Position numbers and translations under genes: made by a program. Under the pieces are notes generated by a model. It was not told the DNA's origin, ran no database searches, and was given only the letters and a program-made list of their open reading frames with translations. Source: Streptococcus cristatus (lineage in GTDB: Bacteria; Bacillota; Bacilli; Lactobacillales; Streptococcaceae). Taken from it: DNA of 64,000 nucleotides. The DNA lies in assembly GCF_003943515.1 (NCBI RefSeq), contig NZ_RJPT01000009.1, forward strand, positions 1 to 64,000, in the 5' to 3' direction. This document shows positions 38,501-50,456 of this stretch, piece by piece. The number at the start of each line of letters is the position of its first letter. Position 1 is the stretch's first letter.

Positions 38501-39968
38501 CAAGTGGCTTTGCATTGCGGACATGCTCATCAGTAATCCCAGTCAGATCCGTCGTAAAGGCCGACAGAGGATGGCCAGGATTGATAAACTCATCAAACTC
38601 AGCGATGATATTGCCCTTGTGCATCTTGCTGGCTGCGACCTGAATCAGGTCATTATAAACTGCTGAAAGCCCTGTCGTTTCCACGTCAAAGACAACATAG
38701 GTCGCATCGCTCAGCTCCATGTCCACTTCATTGTAGACGATGGGCACTCGGTCTTCGACAATATTGGCCTCCATACCGTAAATCAGCTGAATACCAGCTT
38801 TCTTGGCAGCCTTGTAGCCATGGGGAAAGCTCTGCACATTGCCATGGTCAGTAATGGCGACAGCCTTGTGGCCCCACTTGGCTGCTGTTGCCACGATTTC
38901 CTCGACCTCAGGTAAGGCATCCATAGTAGACATATTGGTATGGGCGTGAAACTCGACCCGCTTCTGCCCCTCAGGCATCAAGTCCTTGCGCTCATAATGG
39001 GTAACGGCCTGCACATCCTGCACATTCATGGTCAGGTCGCGGGTGAAGTTGTTCATCTCCACATTTCCGCGTACCCGCAGCCAGGCACCTTTCTTAATCA
39101 TGTCAAACTTCTTGGCTTCTTCTTCGTTTTTCATCCATTTCTGCAAGGAGAAGCTGGAAGTATAGTCTGTCATCTTGAAATTGAGCAAGACCCGGCCGGT
39201 CCGAGTGACCTTCTGCTCCAAGTCAAAGACCATTCCCTCGAAAACCAGATGATTTTCCTCAGTCTGAACTTCGTTCATCGGGGTAATCTCTGCCTTGTCC
39301 AGATTTGGTTTAGCCGCAGCCTTGCGAGCTTGGAAATCATAAGTCGGTTTTTCTTCTGGCGGTGGCGCCATCTGTTGCAGGGATTCCATGGCTTTGAGCG
39401 CCTCTTCATTGGCCGCCTGGACAATCTTGTCATTCTCCGCTTGGAAATTCTCTGCTTGTTGCTGGGTCAGCTCATCGCTGTGCTGAACTTGACAGGTCAG
39501 CTGAGGAAAGCCATACTTAACCAGCTGGCGACTGAGGTTGGGCAGGTGATTCTTGCGAAAATGCTCCGTATCAATGGTCGAAGCCCCCTCAATCAGCAGC
39601 TTGTCCCCATCCAAATGGACCCGTAAATCCTGATACAGACTCTTAAAGCCATGGCTGGCACAAGGCCCCTCCTCAAAGGCCAGCTGGTAATAAGCCTGCA
39701 AGAGCTCATCCGACACTTGGGGAGCCTGACAGTGAATTTCAAAAACGGCTTGATTGCCCGTCTTAGAAAACTCTTGAGCTAAGCGCTTCTGCAACTCCCG
39801 AAAAATCTCAATAGGCAATATATCTGAAAAAGAAAAATGAAACTCCCAGACCCGACTGACCTTGTGGACCAGAACCTTCTCAATTTCTGCATTCAAAAAG
39901 GCCTCTGAATTTCTCATTTCCAGTGGCATATCCAGCTGATGCATTAAAATTTCAAACTTGTTTGACAT
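35580..39968 (-). CDS. polC: DNA polymerase III alpha subunit, PolC type
   Basis: The 1462-residue replicative polymerase of Firmicutes. Order: N-terminal domains, OB fold (about 235-320), split PHP domain ([26 protein letters not shown]), and an inserted 3'-5' exonuclease ([23 protein letters not shown]). The PHP domain then resumes, followed by the zinc-binding segment CGKCQY...CPECGH and the polymerase core with [14 protein letters not shown] helix-hairpin-helix region and the C-terminal beta-clamp-binding tail end the protein. Full length. An extended -10 lies at 39996-40001. Confidence 0.97.
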   Translation of the reverse strand: MSNKFEILMHQLDMPLEMRNSEAFLNAEIEKVLVHKVSRVWEFHFSFSDILPIEIFRELQKRLAQEFSKTGNQAVFEIHCQAPQVSDELLQAYYQLAFEEGPCASHGFKSLYQDLRVHLDGDKLLIEGASTIDTEHFRKNHLPNLSRQLVKYGFPQLTCQVQHSDELTQQQAENFQAENDKIVQAANEEALKAMESLQQMAPPPEEKPTYDFQARKAAAKPNLDKAEITPMNEVQTEENHLVFEGMVFDLEQKVTRTGRVLLNFKMTDYTSSFSLQKWMKNEEEAKKFDMIKKGAWLRVRGNVEMNNFTRDLTMNVQDVQAVTHYERKDLMPEGQKRVEFHAHTNMSTMDALPEVEEIVATAAKWGHKAVAITDHGNVQSFPHGYKAAKKAGIQLIYGMEANIVEDRVPIVYNEVDMELSDATYVVFDVETTGLSAVYNDLIQVAASKMHKGNIIAEFDEFINPGHPLSAFTTDLTGITDEHVRNAKPLEQVLKEFQEFCQDSVLVAHNATFDVGFMNVNYERHGLPKITQPVIDTLEFARNLYPEYKRHGLGPLTKRFQIALEHHHMANYDAEATGRLLFIFIKDVAEKHGVTNLKDLNTDLVDENSYKKARVKHATIYVKNQTGLKNIFKLVSLSNTKYFEGVPRIPRTVLDAHREGLILGSACSEGEVYDAVVSQGVDAAVEVAKYYDFIEVMPPAIYEPLIAKEQIKDQEELQTIIRNLIEVGERLGQPVLATGNVHYIEPEEEIYREIIVRSLGQGAMINRTIGHGENAQPAPLPKAHFRTTNEMLDEFAFLGEDLAKKLVITNPNQLAETFEPVEVVKGDLYTPFIDKAEETVAELTYQKAFEIYGNPLPDIVDLRIEKELTSILGNGFAVIYLASQMLVQRSNERGYLVGSRGSVGSSFVATMIGITEVNPLSPHYVCGKCQYSEFITDGSYGSGFDMPDKDCPECGHKLSKNGQDIPFETFLGFDGDKVPDIDLNFSGEDQPSAHLDVRDIFGAEYAFRAGTVGTVAAKTAYGFVKGYERDYGKFYRDAEVERLAQGAAGVKRTTGQHPGGIVVIPNYMDVYDFTPVQYPADDVTAEWQTTHFNFHDIDENVLKLDVLGHDDPTMIRKLQDLSGIDPNDIPMDDAGVMALFSGTDILGVTQEQIGTPTGMLGIPEFGTNFVRGMVDETHPTTFAELLQLSGLSHGTDVWLGNAQDLIKQGIADLSTVIGCRDDIMVYLMHKGLDPKMAFTIMERVRKGLWLKISEEERNGYIAAMKENNVPEWYIESCGKIKYMFPKAHAAAYVMMALRVAYFKVHHPIYYYCAYFSIRAKAFDIKTMSGGLDVVKRRMNEIAEKRKNNEASNVEIDLYTTLEIVNEMLERGFKFGKLDLYKSHATEFLIEGDTLIPPFSTMDGLGDNVARQLVRAREEGEFLSKTELRKRGGLSSTLVEKMDDMGILGNMPEDNQLSLFDEFF

Positions 39969-39995
39969 GACATTTCCTCGTACAGTAGTGACCCT

Positions 39996-40001
39996 ATTTT
40001 A
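39996..40001 (-). promoter_or_regulatory. Extended -10 of polC
   Basis: Minus strand TGG-TAAAAT, about 28 nt before the ATG, with GAGGAAA as the ribosome site. Confidence 0.5.
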
Positions 40002-40027
40002 CCATAAATCAGCACTTTTTTCGACAG

Positions 40028-40058
40028 AAAAAGAGCCAGACAAGCTTGTCCGCTCTTT
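40028..40058 (-). terminator. Terminator of the PH-domain gene
   Basis: Interrupted stem AGAGC..ACAAG / CTTGT..GCTCT followed by TTTTTC on the minus strand, 28 nt after the stop at 40086. Confidence 0.65.
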
Positions 40059-40085
40059 GTTCATATTACAAGAAAGCCTAGAGTT

Positions 40086-40466
40086 TTACCTTAACACTGC
40101 TTCTGCCAGCGCTTTTTGGATGGCAATGACACTTTTATCACTTCGGAAAGTTAGGGTTTCAGCCGGTTCCTCAGCACTCGAAACCCAGATTTTCAGCTCA
40201 GCATCTAAGTCAAAATGGCCGTCTGTTTCCACTGAGAAGCGAGAAATGGAGCGATAAGGATAAGACTTATAAGCTGTTTTCTTGCCAGTCACTCCCTGCT
40301 TGTCCACCAAAATCAACCGCTTATCTGTAAAGACAATCAAATCACGAATCAGACTGAAAGCCAACTCCACATTTTCTGCTGGCGTCAGAATATTCTCCAA
40401 TTCTCTTTCTGTTTTTTCAATATCTTTCTGAGAAGCATTGCCCAATAAACCGCTGAATAATCCCAT
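40086..40466 (-). CDS. PH-domain (bPH/YvbH-like) protein
   Basis: A 126-residue protein that is almost entirely a bacterial pleckstrin-homology fold, seen in FTDKRLILVDKQGVTGKK and YRSISRFSVETDGHFD. No membrane segment; family members are cytoplasmic and of unknown function, sometimes linked to stress. The frame opens at 40481, but the ATG at 40466 (MGLFSGLLG) has a GGAGGAT site and is the better start. Own promoter at 40494-40522, immediately downstream of dispersed-element copy 2. Confidence 0.82.
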   Translation of the reverse strand: MGLFSGLLGNASQKDIEKTERELENILTPAENVELAFSLIRDLIVFTDKRLILVDKQGVTGKKTAYKSYPYRSISRFSVETDGHFDLDAELKIWVSSAEEPAETLTFRSDKSVIAIQKALAEAVLR

Positions 40467-40493
40467 GTTTCGATCCTCCAATCCATTTTCCCT

Positions 40494-40522
40494 ACTATAG
40501 CATTTTCAAGGCCAATAAGCAA
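40494..40522 (-). promoter_or_regulatory. Promoter of the PH-domain gene
   Basis: Minus strand TTGCTT (40517-40522), 17-nt spacer ending TGC, then TATAGT (40494-40499). Confidence 0.6.
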
Positions 40523-40528
40523 AAGAAA

Positions 40529-40704
40529 GAGAGTGGGACAGAAATCGGTAATTCGTTAGAATTCGATTTCGTCGTCCCACCTCCGCACAGTTGAGTAGGG
40601 CTGTAAAAGCTGATGAAATCAGCCTAGTAGAGCCCACTCAACCACTGCGTCTTGCTCGACAATCCAAAGACAATTGAGAGGCTAGGACTTTTGTCCTAAA
40701 CTCT
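40529..40704. repeat. 176-bp dispersed element, copy 2 (3' of proS)
   Basis: Starts GAGAGTGGGACAGAAATCGG and ends 4 nt before the proS stop codon when read on the plus strand. The last 12 bases have drifted (GTCCTAAACTCT) but keep a TAGGAC/GTCCTA pairing. Otherwise nearly identical to copies 1 and 3. Confidence 0.9.
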
Positions 40705-40708
40705 TGTT

Positions 40709-42574
<1,866 letters not shown>

Positions 42575-42604
42575 TCATAGAATATTTTTCAATCTTTTAA
42601 AATG

Positions 42605-43861
42605 TTAGAAGAACAATTTCATAATATCATTCCAAGTCACAGCGATCATGAGGACAACCATGACAGCTACCCCTGCAAGGGTAACATAGCTTTCTGTTTC
42701 CCGTTTCAAGGGTTTACGACGGATAGCTTCAAGGATATTGAGAACAATTTTTCCACCGTCCAAGGCCGGAATCGGAATTAGATTAAAGATCCCGATATCA
42801 AGAGACAGCATGGCTAAGAGACTCAGAATAGCCGGCAGACCTTGCTGAGCAGCCTGACTGCTGGCATTATAAATAGCAACTGGGCCACCTAATTTATTTA
42901 AATTAAAGTTAAAAATCAAATCTTTCAAGGCTGTCAAAATCCGACCTGTAGTCGTCCAAGTAGCAGTAAAGCCTCCGACTACCTTGTCCCAAAAACCAGT
43001 CTTGATAGCAGGTGAAACGCCCAATAGATAGCGATCCCCCTCTTTTTTAGGCTCTATGTCCACTTTATGAGTCTGACCGCCACTCTTATAAGTGATGGTC
43101 AATTTTGGTGCATCTGCCTTATCTTTCGTCGCTTCTGACACTGCTTTAGTCAGATCACCCCAGTTTGCAATCTCATAATTATTGACTTTCAGAATCTGGT
43201 CATTACTTTTTACCCCTGCCTTGGCAACGGCGCCACCTTCCAACACCTGAAAATGATTGCTACTTTCATCTTGGACACCGCCTTGCAGAAAGGCCAAGAG
43301 CATGAAAACCAGAATGCTCAAAATGAAATTATTCATGGGGCCAGCAAAATTGGTGATGAGGCGTCCCCAGATAGTCGCATTTTGATACTGGACATCCAGC
43401 GGAGCAATCCGAACTTCCGTTCCGTCTTCCTCAACAATGGTCGCATCGTGGTCAACAGAATAAGTCTTGGTCTCATCTAAGACCAGCCCTGTAATCTCCA
43501 GCTTTTCTTCAAAATCAAAACTAGTCACATTCATAGGTAGAGCCGTCTGATCAATTTTCTTGCCAGACAGATTGATGCGGACGACTTTTCCATCTTCATT
43601 CAAGGTCAGACTAGCTGGCGTACCTGTTTTAATTTCTGTCGAATCCTCGCCCCAGCCAGCCATGCGGACATAACCACCGAGCGGCAAAATCCGAATCGTA
43701 TAGGCTGTTCCATCCTTGCCAATATGAGCAAAGATTTTCGGGCCCATCCCAATGGCAAACTCACGAACTAAAATGCCTGATTTTTTGGCAAAGTAGAAAT
43801 GTCCAAACTCATGAACCACCACGATGATCCCAAAAATAATAATAAATGTAATAATCTGCAT
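42605..43861 (-). CDS. rseP: Site-2 metalloprotease RseP/Eep
   Basis: Intramembrane zinc protease of 418 residues. HEFGH at residues 17-21 in the first helix gives two zinc ligands; LDGG near the C-terminus completes the site. A PDZ domain lies in the middle ([18 protein letters not shown]). In streptococci such Eep proteins mature lipoprotein signal peptides and pheromones. The frame extends to 43945 inside cdsA, but the ATG at 43861 ([11 protein letters not shown]) is the family start. Part of the uppS-cdsA-rseP-proS set. Confidence 0.95.
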   Translation of the reverse strand: MQIITFIIIFGIIVVVHEFGHFYFAKKSGILVREFAIGMGPKIFAHIGKDGTAYTIRILPLGGYVRMAGWGEDSTEIKTGTPASLTLNEDGKVVRINLSGKKIDQTALPMNVTSFDFEEKLEITGLVLDETKTYSVDHDATIVEEDGTEVRIAPLDVQYQNATIWGRLITNFAGPMNNFILSILVFMLLAFLQGGVQDESSNHFQVLEGGAVAKAGVKSNDQILKVNNYEIANWGDLTKAVSEATKDKADAPKLTITYKSGGQTHKVDIEPKKEGDRYLLGVSPAIKTGFWDKVVGGFTATWTTTGRILTALKDLIFNFNLNKLGGPVAIYNASSQAAQQGLPAILSLLAMLSLDIGIFNLIPIPALDGGKIVLNILEAIRRKPLKRETESYVTLAGVAVMVVLMIAVTWNDIMKLFF

Positions 43862-43931
43862 AAGTCTAATCTTTCTCTTAAGATTGTTCATTAAGCCAAG
43901 AAGGCTTTCGGCTGCTTGGCCACCAAACCCC

Positions 43932-44735
43932 TTAAAACAGGCCAAAGAGGTGCATCAGTGGAAAGACAAAAAGCAAGCTATCAAAGCGATCCAAAACGCC
44001 GCCATGCCCAGGAATAAACTTCCCTGAGTCTTTGACACCAAAGTGACGCTTAATAGCGCTCTCTACCAAGTCACCGAATTGGCCAGCAATACTAAAGACA
44101 ACAGTCAAGAGCAGCATGGTCACAAAGCTATACGGAGTGGCAACTTGCGGACGAACAGACATAAAAATCGCAGAAACCAGCACTGCTGAGATAATGCCTC
44201 CTAAACTGCCTTCAATGGTTTTATTTGGCGATACCTTTGGCAATAATTTTCTCCGTCCGTAGCGGGTACCAACCAGATAGGCCCCACTGTCTGTCGCCCA
44301 GACGATAAAGAGAGCCAGCAAAACCTTGTCCACATTCACCAAACGGGCATCGATCAAAGCATTAAAACCTAGACCGACATAAAAACTAGAAGCAATCGGA
44401 TAAGCCGCATCTTCAAAGCTATAAGAGGAACCTAAAACAGTCGCCCCTAGCAAGACGAAAACAACCAAGCCATAAGCCATCACATTGCCGTCCACAGGCA
44501 AAAACTTCAAGTAATTCTCAAGTGGCAGGGTTAAGACAAAAGCTGCCAGCATAGCCAAGCCGCCTTCTAAGGTCGCTGTCGGAAGCCCCTTCATCTTAAG
44601 CAATTCATGCACTGCTAGCATAGCTAAAAGGCCAACACTGATCTGGAAGGGAAGCCCCCCCATCTTCACTAGAGGAATAAAAATAGCTAGAGCAATTCCT
44701 CCAAAAAGAAGACGTCTTTGTAAATCTAAACTCAT
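43932..44735 (-). CDS. cdsA: Phosphatidate cytidylyltransferase CdsA
   Basis: Makes CDP-diacylglycerol for phospholipid synthesis in the membrane. The 267-residue protein has about eight hydrophobic segments and the family signature [20 protein letters not shown] followed by GVLDRFDS near the C-terminus. It starts 15 nt after uppS. Confidence 0.96.
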   Translation of the reverse strand: MSLDLQRRLLFGGIALAIFIPLVKMGGLPFQISVGLLAMLAVHELLKMKGLPTATLEGGLAMLAAFVLTLPLENYLKFLPVDGNVMAYGLVVFVLLGATVLGSSYSFEDAAYPIASSFYVGLGFNALIDARLVNVDKVLLALFIVWATDSGAYLVGTRYGRRKLLPKVSPNKTIEGSLGGIISAVLVSAIFMSVRPQVATPYSFVTMLLLTVVFSIAGQFGDLVESAIKRHFGVKDSGKFIPGHGGVLDRFDSLLFVFPLMHLFGLF

Positions 44736-44750
44736 CTTTTTCTCCCTCCT

Positions 44751-45500
44751 TTATACACCGCCGAAGCGTCGATTACGGCGATTATACTCTACAACCGCAT
44801 CCTTCAAAGCCTTCTCATCGAAATCCGGCCAAAGAATATCTGTAAAATACAACTCGCTATATGCTGTCTGCCAGGGCAAGAAATTGCTAAGGCGCAGCTC
44901 GCCACTCGTACGAATGACCAAGTCAGGATCCCGTAAACTTGCAGGCAAACTGCTGGTATAAAGATAATCTCCAAGCATTTCCTCTGTAATATCCGCTGGC
45001 TGAACTTTCGCATCTAAAACATCTTGGGCAAGCTTCTGAACCGCTTGATTGATTTCAGCTCGTCCGCCGTAGTTCAGGGCGAAGTTCAAAATTAGCCCTG
45101 TATTCAAGCGAGTTAGATCTTCAGCCTTCTCCAAGGCCTCAAAGGTTGCTTTAGGAAGTCGCTTCGTGTCACCGATCATTTGAATTTTCACATTGTTTCT
45201 GTGCAATTCTGGTACATAGCGGTCATAAAATTCAACCGGCAAATTCATAATGAAGGACACTTCCTTCTCTGGTCGCGTCCAGTTTTCCGTTGAAAAGGCA
45301 TAGACTGTCAAGACCTGCACGCCCATCTCCTTGGCTGCAATCGTCACTTCTTGCAAGGCTTCCATACCTGCCTTATGGCCAAAGACGCGCGGCTGCATAC
45401 GTTTTTTAGCCCAACGACCATTGCCATCCATGATAATGCCTATATGCTTGGGAACAAGCAAGGCCTCGTCGAGCTTTTCTTTTTTCTTAAAACTAAACAT
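44751..45500 (-). CDS. uppS: Undecaprenyl diphosphate synthase UppS
   Basis: Cis-prenyltransferase that makes the C55 lipid carrier for cell-wall precursors. The 249-residue protein has the substrate motif IGIIMDGNGRWAKKR with the catalytic Asp, YAFSTENWTRP, and the C-terminal RTSGELRLSNFLPWQ. RBS AGGA at 8-nt spacing and an extended -10 at 45533-45538 mark the head of the operon. Confidence 0.97.
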   Translation of the reverse strand: MFSFKKKEKLDEALLVPKHIGIIMDGNGRWAKKRMQPRVFGHKAGMEALQEVTIAAKEMGVQVLTVYAFSTENWTRPEKEVSFIMNLPVEFYDRYVPELHRNNVKIQMIGDTKRLPKATFEALEKAEDLTRLNTGLILNFALNYGGRAEINQAVQKLAQDVLDAKVQPADITEEMLGDYLYTSSLPASLRDPDLVIRTSGELRLSNFLPWQTAYSELYFTDILWPDFDEKALKDAVVEYNRRNRRFGGV

Positions 45501-45532
45501 ATTTTTTATCCTATTTAAAGTTTTATCATTTC

Positions 45533-45538
45533 ATTATA
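45533..45538 (-). promoter_or_regulatory. Extended -10 of the uppS operon
   Basis: Minus strand TGA-TATAAT about 33 nt before the uppS ATG; the -35 is weak. Confidence 0.5.
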
Positions 45539-45682
45539 TCATAAATCCTTTAAATGTGGGCAGGAGAGCTGATTTTTCGTCTATCAGAGCTGATGATAAA
45601 TAGTTGGTAGTGTATGCAGATAGGTTTCACTAGTGTTGTGCAACTATAATATTGTAAAAGATGAGCTTACAAAATGTCCTTA

Positions 45683-45707
45683 AAATAAAAAACAGCCTCT
45701 CGGCTGT
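45683..45707 (-). terminator. Terminator of yajC
   Basis: ACAGCC-gaga-GGCTGT stem followed by TTTTTTATTTT on the minus strand, 9 nt after the yajC stop. Confidence 0.88.
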
Positions 45708-45715
45708 CCTGTATC

Positions 45716-46051
45716 CTATTCTTCAATTGCAGTATCTTCATCAGACACAGCGATATCGCCTTCCACTCCCGCAGCAGCTGGGGTACCTTCTGTCAATGGC
45801 AAAACAGTCTTAATGGCTGCTAATTCAAATGTCAAGAAAACACCGTCTACGTCCAAGACAACCGTCTTACGCTCTGAATCAACTTCGTCAACAGTTCCGT
45901 AAAGACCACCAATAGTAATGACTTCATAGCCTTTTTGCAGTTTATTAAGGCTCTCCATCCGTTTTTCAGCTTGCTTTTTCTGTGTCCGTACTTGGAAATA
46001 CATCATTCCTACTAGTACAACAAAAAAGATAATCATCATTGTTGGATTCAT
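45716..46051 (-). CDS. yajC: Preprotein translocase subunit YajC
   Basis: A 111-residue accessory subunit of the Sec translocon. An N-terminal membrane helix (MMIIFFVVLVGMMYFQVR) is followed by the basic KKQAEKRMESLNKLQKG stretch and a small beta domain (ITIGGLYGTVDEVD). The acidic tail is typical. It has its own strong promoter and lies just downstream of dispersed-element copy 3. Confidence 0.93.
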   Translation of the reverse strand: MNPTMMIIFFVVLVGMMYFQVRTQKKQAEKRMESLNKLQKGYEVITIGGLYGTVDEVDSERKTVVLDVDGVFLTFELAAIKTVLPLTEGTPAAAGVEGDIAVSDEDTAIEE

Positions 46052-46083
46052 TTCTCTTCTCCTTTGGAATTCATCTACTAATT

Positions 46084-46112
46084 ACTATAGCAGATTTTGC
46101 ACCGTTTGACAA
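46084..46112 (-). promoter_or_regulatory. Promoter of yajC
   Basis: Minus strand TTGTCA (46107-46112), 17-nt spacer ending TGC, then TATAGT (46084-46089). Confidence 0.75.
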
Positions 46113-46134
46113 GGCAGGAAAATGATTTCCAAAA

Positions 46135-46310
46135 GAGAGTGGGACAGAAATCGGTAATTCGTTAGAATTCGATTTCGTCGTCCCACCTCCGCACAGTTGA
46201 GTAGGGCTGTGAAAGCTGATGAAATCAGCGTAGTAGAGCCCACTCAACCACTGCGTCTTACTCGACAATCCAAAGACAATTGAGAGGCTAGGACTTTTGT
46301 CCCAGCCTCT
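46135..46310. repeat. 176-bp dispersed element, copy 3 (3' of tkt)
   Basis: Same start and length as the other copies, with intact GTCCCAGCCTCT end. It differs from copy 2 at a few single bases (GTGAAAG, CAGCGTAG, CTTACTCG) and lies 8 nt beyond the tkt stop. Confidence 0.9.
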
Positions 46311-46318
46311 ATGTCATT

Positions 46319-48295
46319 TTATTTAAGATTTTTAACAACTTCTGCTACGTGATCAACTGTAAAGCCGTATTCTTCCAGCACCTTGCCTGCTGGAGCAGAT
46401 GCACCGAACTGGTCGATTCCGATAACTGCACCGTCCAGACCAACATACTTGTACCAAGGCTGGCTAGCTGCCATCTCGATGGCTACGCGGCGACGAACTG
46501 CATTTGGCAGAATTTCTTCTTTGTAGGCTGCATCTTGAGCATCAAAAAGCTCTGTTGATGGCACGCTGACCACGCGGATTTTAGCGCCTTCTGCTGCAAG
46601 TGCTTTAGCAGCTGCAACTGCCAAATTAACCTCAGAACCAGAAGCCAGCAAGATGGTATCGAAATCTGCTCCTGTTTCGTAGACCACATAAGCACCTTTA
46701 GCTACCTTGTCAAAGTTTGTGCCTTCTTCAACTGTCAGATTCTGACGGGTCAAGACCAGAGCAGTCGGAGTAGATTGGCTCTTAAGGGCCAGATACCAAG
46801 CTGCCTGAGTTTCACGCGCATCTGCTGGGCGGAAAACAGTCAGGTTTGGAATAGCACGCAGACCAGCCAAATGCTCAATCGGCTCATGAGTTGGGCCGTC
46901 TTCACCTACTGCAATTGAGTCATGTGTGAAGACATAAGTCACTGGCAAGCCTTGCAAAGCAGACAAACGAACAGCTGCCTTAACATAGTCTGAGAATACG
47001 AAGAATGTACCACCATAAACGCGAAGTCCACCATGGAGCGCCATACCGTTGAGAATTGTTCCCATGGCAAACTCGCGCACACCAAATTGGATGTTGCGGT
47101 TGAGACGGTGGGCATCATCCTGCAGACCGCCTTCCTTGATGTAGGTCATATTGGAATGAGCCAAGTCAGCAGAACCGCCGAGGAAAGTCGGAAGCACCTT
47201 AGCTGCTGCATTGAGGGCATCCTGACTAGAATTACGGGTCGCTTGAGAGAAGCCATTTTCAAGTGCTGGGAAATCTTCTGGTTTGATTTCTACTGGATCC
47301 TGACCAGCAATGATAGCTGTTACTTCTTCTGCCAATTCTGGATGAGCTTGCTTGTAGTCCTCTACTAGCTGTTTCCAAGCATCGTATGCTGCGGCACCAC
47401 GCTCTGCTACATTTGTACGGTAGTCAGCATAGACTTCCTCAGGAATCTCAAATGGCGCATAGTCCCAGCCCAAGGCTTTACGAGTAGCTTCCGCTTCTTC
47501 TGCTCCCAGAGGCGCACCGTGCACTGCATTCGTTCCTTGCTTGTTTGGAGAACCGTAACCGATAACTGTCTTAACTTCAATCAAAGATGGCTTGCCAGAA
47601 GCCTTCGCTTCATTGATAGCCGCATCAATCGCTGCAAGGTCTGTTCCATCTTCCACCAAAGCAGTGTGCCATCCGTAAGCTTCATAGCGGGCACGAACAT
47701 CTTCTGTAAAGGAATCCTTAGTTTCCCCATCCAAGTTGATATCATTTGAATCGTAGAGGACAACCAGCTTGTCCAGCTTTTGCAGACCAGCGTAAGAAGC
47801 CGCCTCAGCTGAAACTCCCTCCATCAAATCGCCATCACCACAGATTACGTAAGTGTAATGGTCGAAAATCGGATAGCCTTCACGGTTGTACTTAGCAGCC
47901 AAGAAACGCTCTGCTTGAGCAAATCCAGTCGCTGTAGAAATCCCTTGTCCCAATGGTCCAGTCGTCGCATCAACTCCAGCCGTATGACCAAACTCTGGGT
48001 GACCTGGTGTCTTAGAGCCCCATTGGCGGAAGTTTTTGATTTCCTCCATGCTGACATCTTTAAAGCCAGACAGATGGAGCAAGGCATAAAGCAGCATAGA
48101 GCCGTGTCCTGCAGATAGAACGAAGCGATCGCGGTTAATCCAATTTGGCTCTTCTGGATTGATACGAAGCTGTTTGGTAAATAGGTCGTAAGCCATCGGC
48201 GCAGCGCCCATCACGACACCAGGGTGACCTGACTTAGACTTTTCAATCGCGTCAATTCCTAAAAAGCGAATGGCATTAACAGATAATTGTGACAT
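46319..48295 (-). CDS. tkt: Transketolase
   Basis: Thiamine-diphosphate enzyme of the pentose phosphate pathway, moving two-carbon units between sugar phosphates. The 658-residue protein shows the TPP motif [35 protein letters not shown], the pyrimidine-domain [19 protein letters not shown], and a C-terminal transketolase domain ending [11 protein letters not shown]. Own promoter at 48370-48398; a GCTGCT-tgt-AGCAGC hairpin lies in the leader. The dispersed element follows. Confidence 0.97.
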   Translation of the reverse strand: MSQLSVNAIRFLGIDAIEKSKSGHPGVVMGAAPMAYDLFTKQLRINPEEPNWINRDRFVLSAGHGSMLLYALLHLSGFKDVSMEEIKNFRQWGSKTPGHPEFGHTAGVDATTGPLGQGISTATGFAQAERFLAAKYNREGYPIFDHYTYVICGDGDLMEGVSAEAASYAGLQKLDKLVVLYDSNDINLDGETKDSFTEDVRARYEAYGWHTALVEDGTDLAAIDAAINEAKASGKPSLIEVKTVIGYGSPNKQGTNAVHGAPLGAEEAEATRKALGWDYAPFEIPEEVYADYRTNVAERGAAAYDAWKQLVEDYKQAHPELAEEVTAIIAGQDPVEIKPEDFPALENGFSQATRNSSQDALNAAAKVLPTFLGGSADLAHSNMTYIKEGGLQDDAHRLNRNIQFGVREFAMGTILNGMALHGGLRVYGGTFFVFSDYVKAAVRLSALQGLPVTYVFTHDSIAVGEDGPTHEPIEHLAGLRAIPNLTVFRPADARETQAAWYLALKSQSTPTALVLTRQNLTVEEGTNFDKVAKGAYVVYETGADFDTILLASGSEVNLAVAAAKALAAEGAKIRVVSVPSTELFDAQDAAYKEEILPNAVRRRVAIEMAASQPWYKYVGLDGAVIGIDQFGASAPAGKVLEEYGFTVDHVAEVVKNLK

Positions 48296-48369
48296 TGAGT
48301 TCTCCTTATAAAAAATTTAGCGGGCTGCTACAAGCAGCAGACATTCCTACGCTCATTTTTCCTATTTCC

Positions 48370-48398
48370 ATTATATGAAATTTTTGCCTTTCCTGCAA
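48370..48398 (-). promoter_or_regulatory. Promoter of tkt
   Basis: Minus strand TTGCAG (48393-48398), 17-nt spacer, TATAAT (48370-48375), leaving a leader of about 65 nt. Confidence 0.7.
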
Positions 48399-48493
48399 TA
48401 ATGGAAAGGTCATTCTTTCCTTCAGTAAAAGAATCCCACAAGCAAGCACTCATAGAATTCCAGTTATATATATTTCCCAGTAAAATCGGCTAC

Positions 48494-48736
48494 TTATTGA
48501 ATAGTAATACCGTATTTTTCATGATTTTCTTCATACCAATTAATCAGAGCAATAGCCGTTTGATAAGTAATATTCTTAATCTTGCTGCTACCTTTGACCA
48601 ATGTCAAGATGCTCATTTTGCTGATGTTGGCATCTGTCGCCACACGATAGCTGGTCAAAACTCCATCGATTAGTAATTGAATAACAGCTTCTACCTTTTT
48701 ATAATCAGACATTGTAGTAATATCCAATTTCTCCAT
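48494..48736 (-). CDS. Small hypothetical helical protein, possible DNA-binding
   Basis: An 80-residue protein not assigned to a named family. The middle (GVLTSYRVATDANISKMSI followed by LTLVKGSSKIKNITYQTA) has the look of a helix-turn-helix, in which a short turn separates two helices with conserved small residues. No signal peptide or membrane helix. The ATG at 48736 has AAGGA upstream; the longer frame to 48757 lacks a good site. Monocistronic between tkt and msrAB. Confidence 0.7.
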   Translation of the reverse strand: MEKLDITTMSDYKKVEAVIQLLIDGVLTSYRVATDANISKMSILTLVKGSSKIKNITYQTAIALINWYEENHEKYGITIQ

Positions 48737-48900
48737 TTTGCATTCCTTCCATAACATTTATCTTTTCCTAACCATTATACACTTTTCTATGGTATTTACA
48801 TATATAAATGCTTGGAGCGTTAGAAAAGAGGAGATTGGCTGATTATTTCTGTCTAGTTTAGCTAGATTTTGAAAAGGTTGACAAGCGACAAAAGTGAGTA

Positions 48901-49836
48901 TTAGTCCATATAGGATAGCAGGTAGCCGTAGCCTTCCTCTTCCATTTGCTCTTTCGGGATAAATCGCAGAGCTGCTGAATTGATGCAGTAGCGCAAGCCA
49001 CCTAATTCTTGAGGACCGTCGGTAAAGACGTGACCCAAATGGGCATTTCCTGAACGACTCCGCACTTCGATTCGCTCCATGCCATGACTCAAATCTTGAT
49101 AATACGTGATAACCTCGCGAGCGATAGGACGGGCAAAACTAGGCCAGCCACAACCCGATTCAAACTTGTCGGCCGCAAAAAAGAGGGGCTCGCCTGTCGT
49201 CACATCAACATAAATCCCTGCCTCAAAAGTCGCGTTGTAAGCATTATGGAAGGGGCGCTCCGTTGCACTCTGCTGAGTCACCTGATACTGCTCCTCACTT
49301 AACACTGCTTTAAGTTGCTGCTGGCTAGGCTTAGGATAATGGCCCGCATCTACCAAGGGCTGCTCAGCATCCTTGACATTGATATGGCAATAACCCGTCG
49401 GATTTTTCTTGAGATAATCCTGATGATAATCCTCGGCCAAGATATAATGGCGCAAGGGCTCTAGCTCTACAGCCAACTTTTGTCCTAATTGCTCCTCCTG
49501 TTCAGCAAAAACCTGCTCGATAGTGGCGCGATCTTCCTCACGGACATAGTAAACACCTGTTCGATACTGACGGCCAATATCATTAGCCTGTTTGTTGATG
49601 GATAAGGGGTCAATGACTCGGAAATAGTAGAGCAAAATTTCCCGCAGGCTGATTTTTTCTTCGTCATAAATCAAGTGCACCGTCTCCGCATGGTCGGTCT
49701 GGTGAATGAGCTGGTAGTTGGTGGACTCTACTTGTCCATTGGCATAGCCTACTGTCGTCTCCTCAACGCCTTCAATCCGAGAAAAATATTCCTCCAAGCC
49801 CCAGAAACAACCGCCCGCTAGATAAATTTCTGCCAT
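48901..49836 (-). CDS. msrAB: Fused methionine sulfoxide reductase MsrAB
   Basis: Repairs both S- and R-methionine sulfoxide. The 311-residue protein has an N-terminal MsrA domain ([17 protein letters not shown], about 6-160) and a C-terminal MsrB domain (about 175-305) with [11 protein letters not shown] and catalytic Cys in [11 protein letters not shown]. No signal peptide or thioredoxin domain, so this is the cytoplasmic form, unlike the membrane-anchored trio enzymes. The ATG at 49836 is preferred over the upstream one because MAEIYLAGG matches MsrA starts. Confidence 0.95.
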   Translation of the reverse strand: MAEIYLAGGCFWGLEEYFSRIEGVEETTVGYANGQVESTNYQLIHQTDHAETVHLIYDEEKISLREILLYYFRVIDPLSINKQANDIGRQYRTGVYYVREEDRATIEQVFAEQEEQLGQKLAVELEPLRHYILAEDYHQDYLKKNPTGYCHINVKDAEQPLVDAGHYPKPSQQQLKAVLSEEQYQVTQQSATERPFHNAYNATFEAGIYVDVTTGEPLFFAADKFESGCGWPSFARPIAREVITYYQDLSHGMERIEVRSRSGNAHLGHVFTDGPQELGGLRYCINSAALRFIPKEQMEEEGYGYLLSYMD

Positions 49837-49970
49837 AAACATCCCTCCAATCTTTTCCTCTATTTTCTCATAAAAAGAGAAACTTTTATAGGATTTTGAT
49901 TGGGACTTTCTTAGAAATCATATCAAATACTGCGCCCCTATAGATTAACCAAATTCAATTGTTTCAGCAA

Positions 49971-50001
49971 AATATAAAAAGACAGGAAATTTCCCGTCTT
50001 T
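49971..50001 (-). terminator. Terminator of the ArsC/Spx-like gene
   Basis: Stem AAAGAC(g)GGAAA / TTTCC(t)GTCTTT followed by TTTATATT on the minus strand, directly after the stop at 50004. Confidence 0.75.
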
Positions 50002-50003
50002 AA

Positions 50004-50357
50004 TTAAAGGTTTAATTCCTTGTATTCGGTCCGATAGCCAACTTGCACAATCCGATCATCTTGGACTAGCAGTGGTCGCTTAATCAGCATGCCGTCGGTC
50101 GCCAAGAGTGCGGCTGCCTCCTCAGCAGAAAACTGAGGTACCTTATCCTTGAGCCCCAATTCTCGGTACTTGATACCACTGGTATTAAAGAAAGATTTAA
50201 TCTCCAAATCAGAATGAGTCATCCATTGCAAAAGTTGCTCTTGGCTAGGCGTTTCCTTGACAATATCCACTGCTTCAAAGTCCAGTCCCAACTGAGTCAG
50301 CTCAGCTTTTGCCTTGCGACAAGTAGAGCATTTGGGGTATTCGATAAATTGTAACAT
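50004..50357 (-). CDS. ArsC/Spx-family thioredoxin-fold protein
   Basis: A 117-residue protein of the ArsC family with an N-terminal CSTCRKAK motif and C-terminal MLIKRPLLVQDDR. It resembles both arsenate reductase and the RNA-polymerase-binding regulator Spx. The CxxC motif is shared, but the rest is closer to the YffB/YusI type, and no ars operon is nearby, so a true arsenate reductase role is doubtful. Followed by a terminator. Confidence 0.82.
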   Translation of the reverse strand: MLQFIEYPKCSTCRKAKAELTQLGLDFEAVDIVKETPSQEQLLQWMTHSDLEIKSFFNTSGIKYRELGLKDKVPQFSAEEAAALLATDGMLIKRPLLVQDDRIVQVGYRTEYKELNL

Positions 50358-50456
50358 ACTTACCTCAATTCTTATTTATCTCTAGCCTTTGTGGTCTAAA
50401 ATTCCAAAATAGCTTGAAATTTCTATGCTTACTGTTAAAGAAAGCAAATGCTTCCT

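Noticed and set aside
38121-39626. Long plus-strand frames (181 and 228 codons) inside polC
   Set aside because: They lie opposite conserved PolC exonuclease and PHP segments, show no recognisable domain, and arise from codon bias on the coding strand.
45640-45660. A plus-strand TATAAT near 45653 suggesting a promoter
   Set aside because: The nearest -35-like sequence is only 14 nt away, and transcription would run antisense into yajC with no gene downstream.
48301-48340. GCTGCT/AGCAGC hairpin in the tkt leader considered as a riboswitch
   Set aside because: It is a short simple hairpin with no conserved aptamer-like core and no alternative terminator visible.
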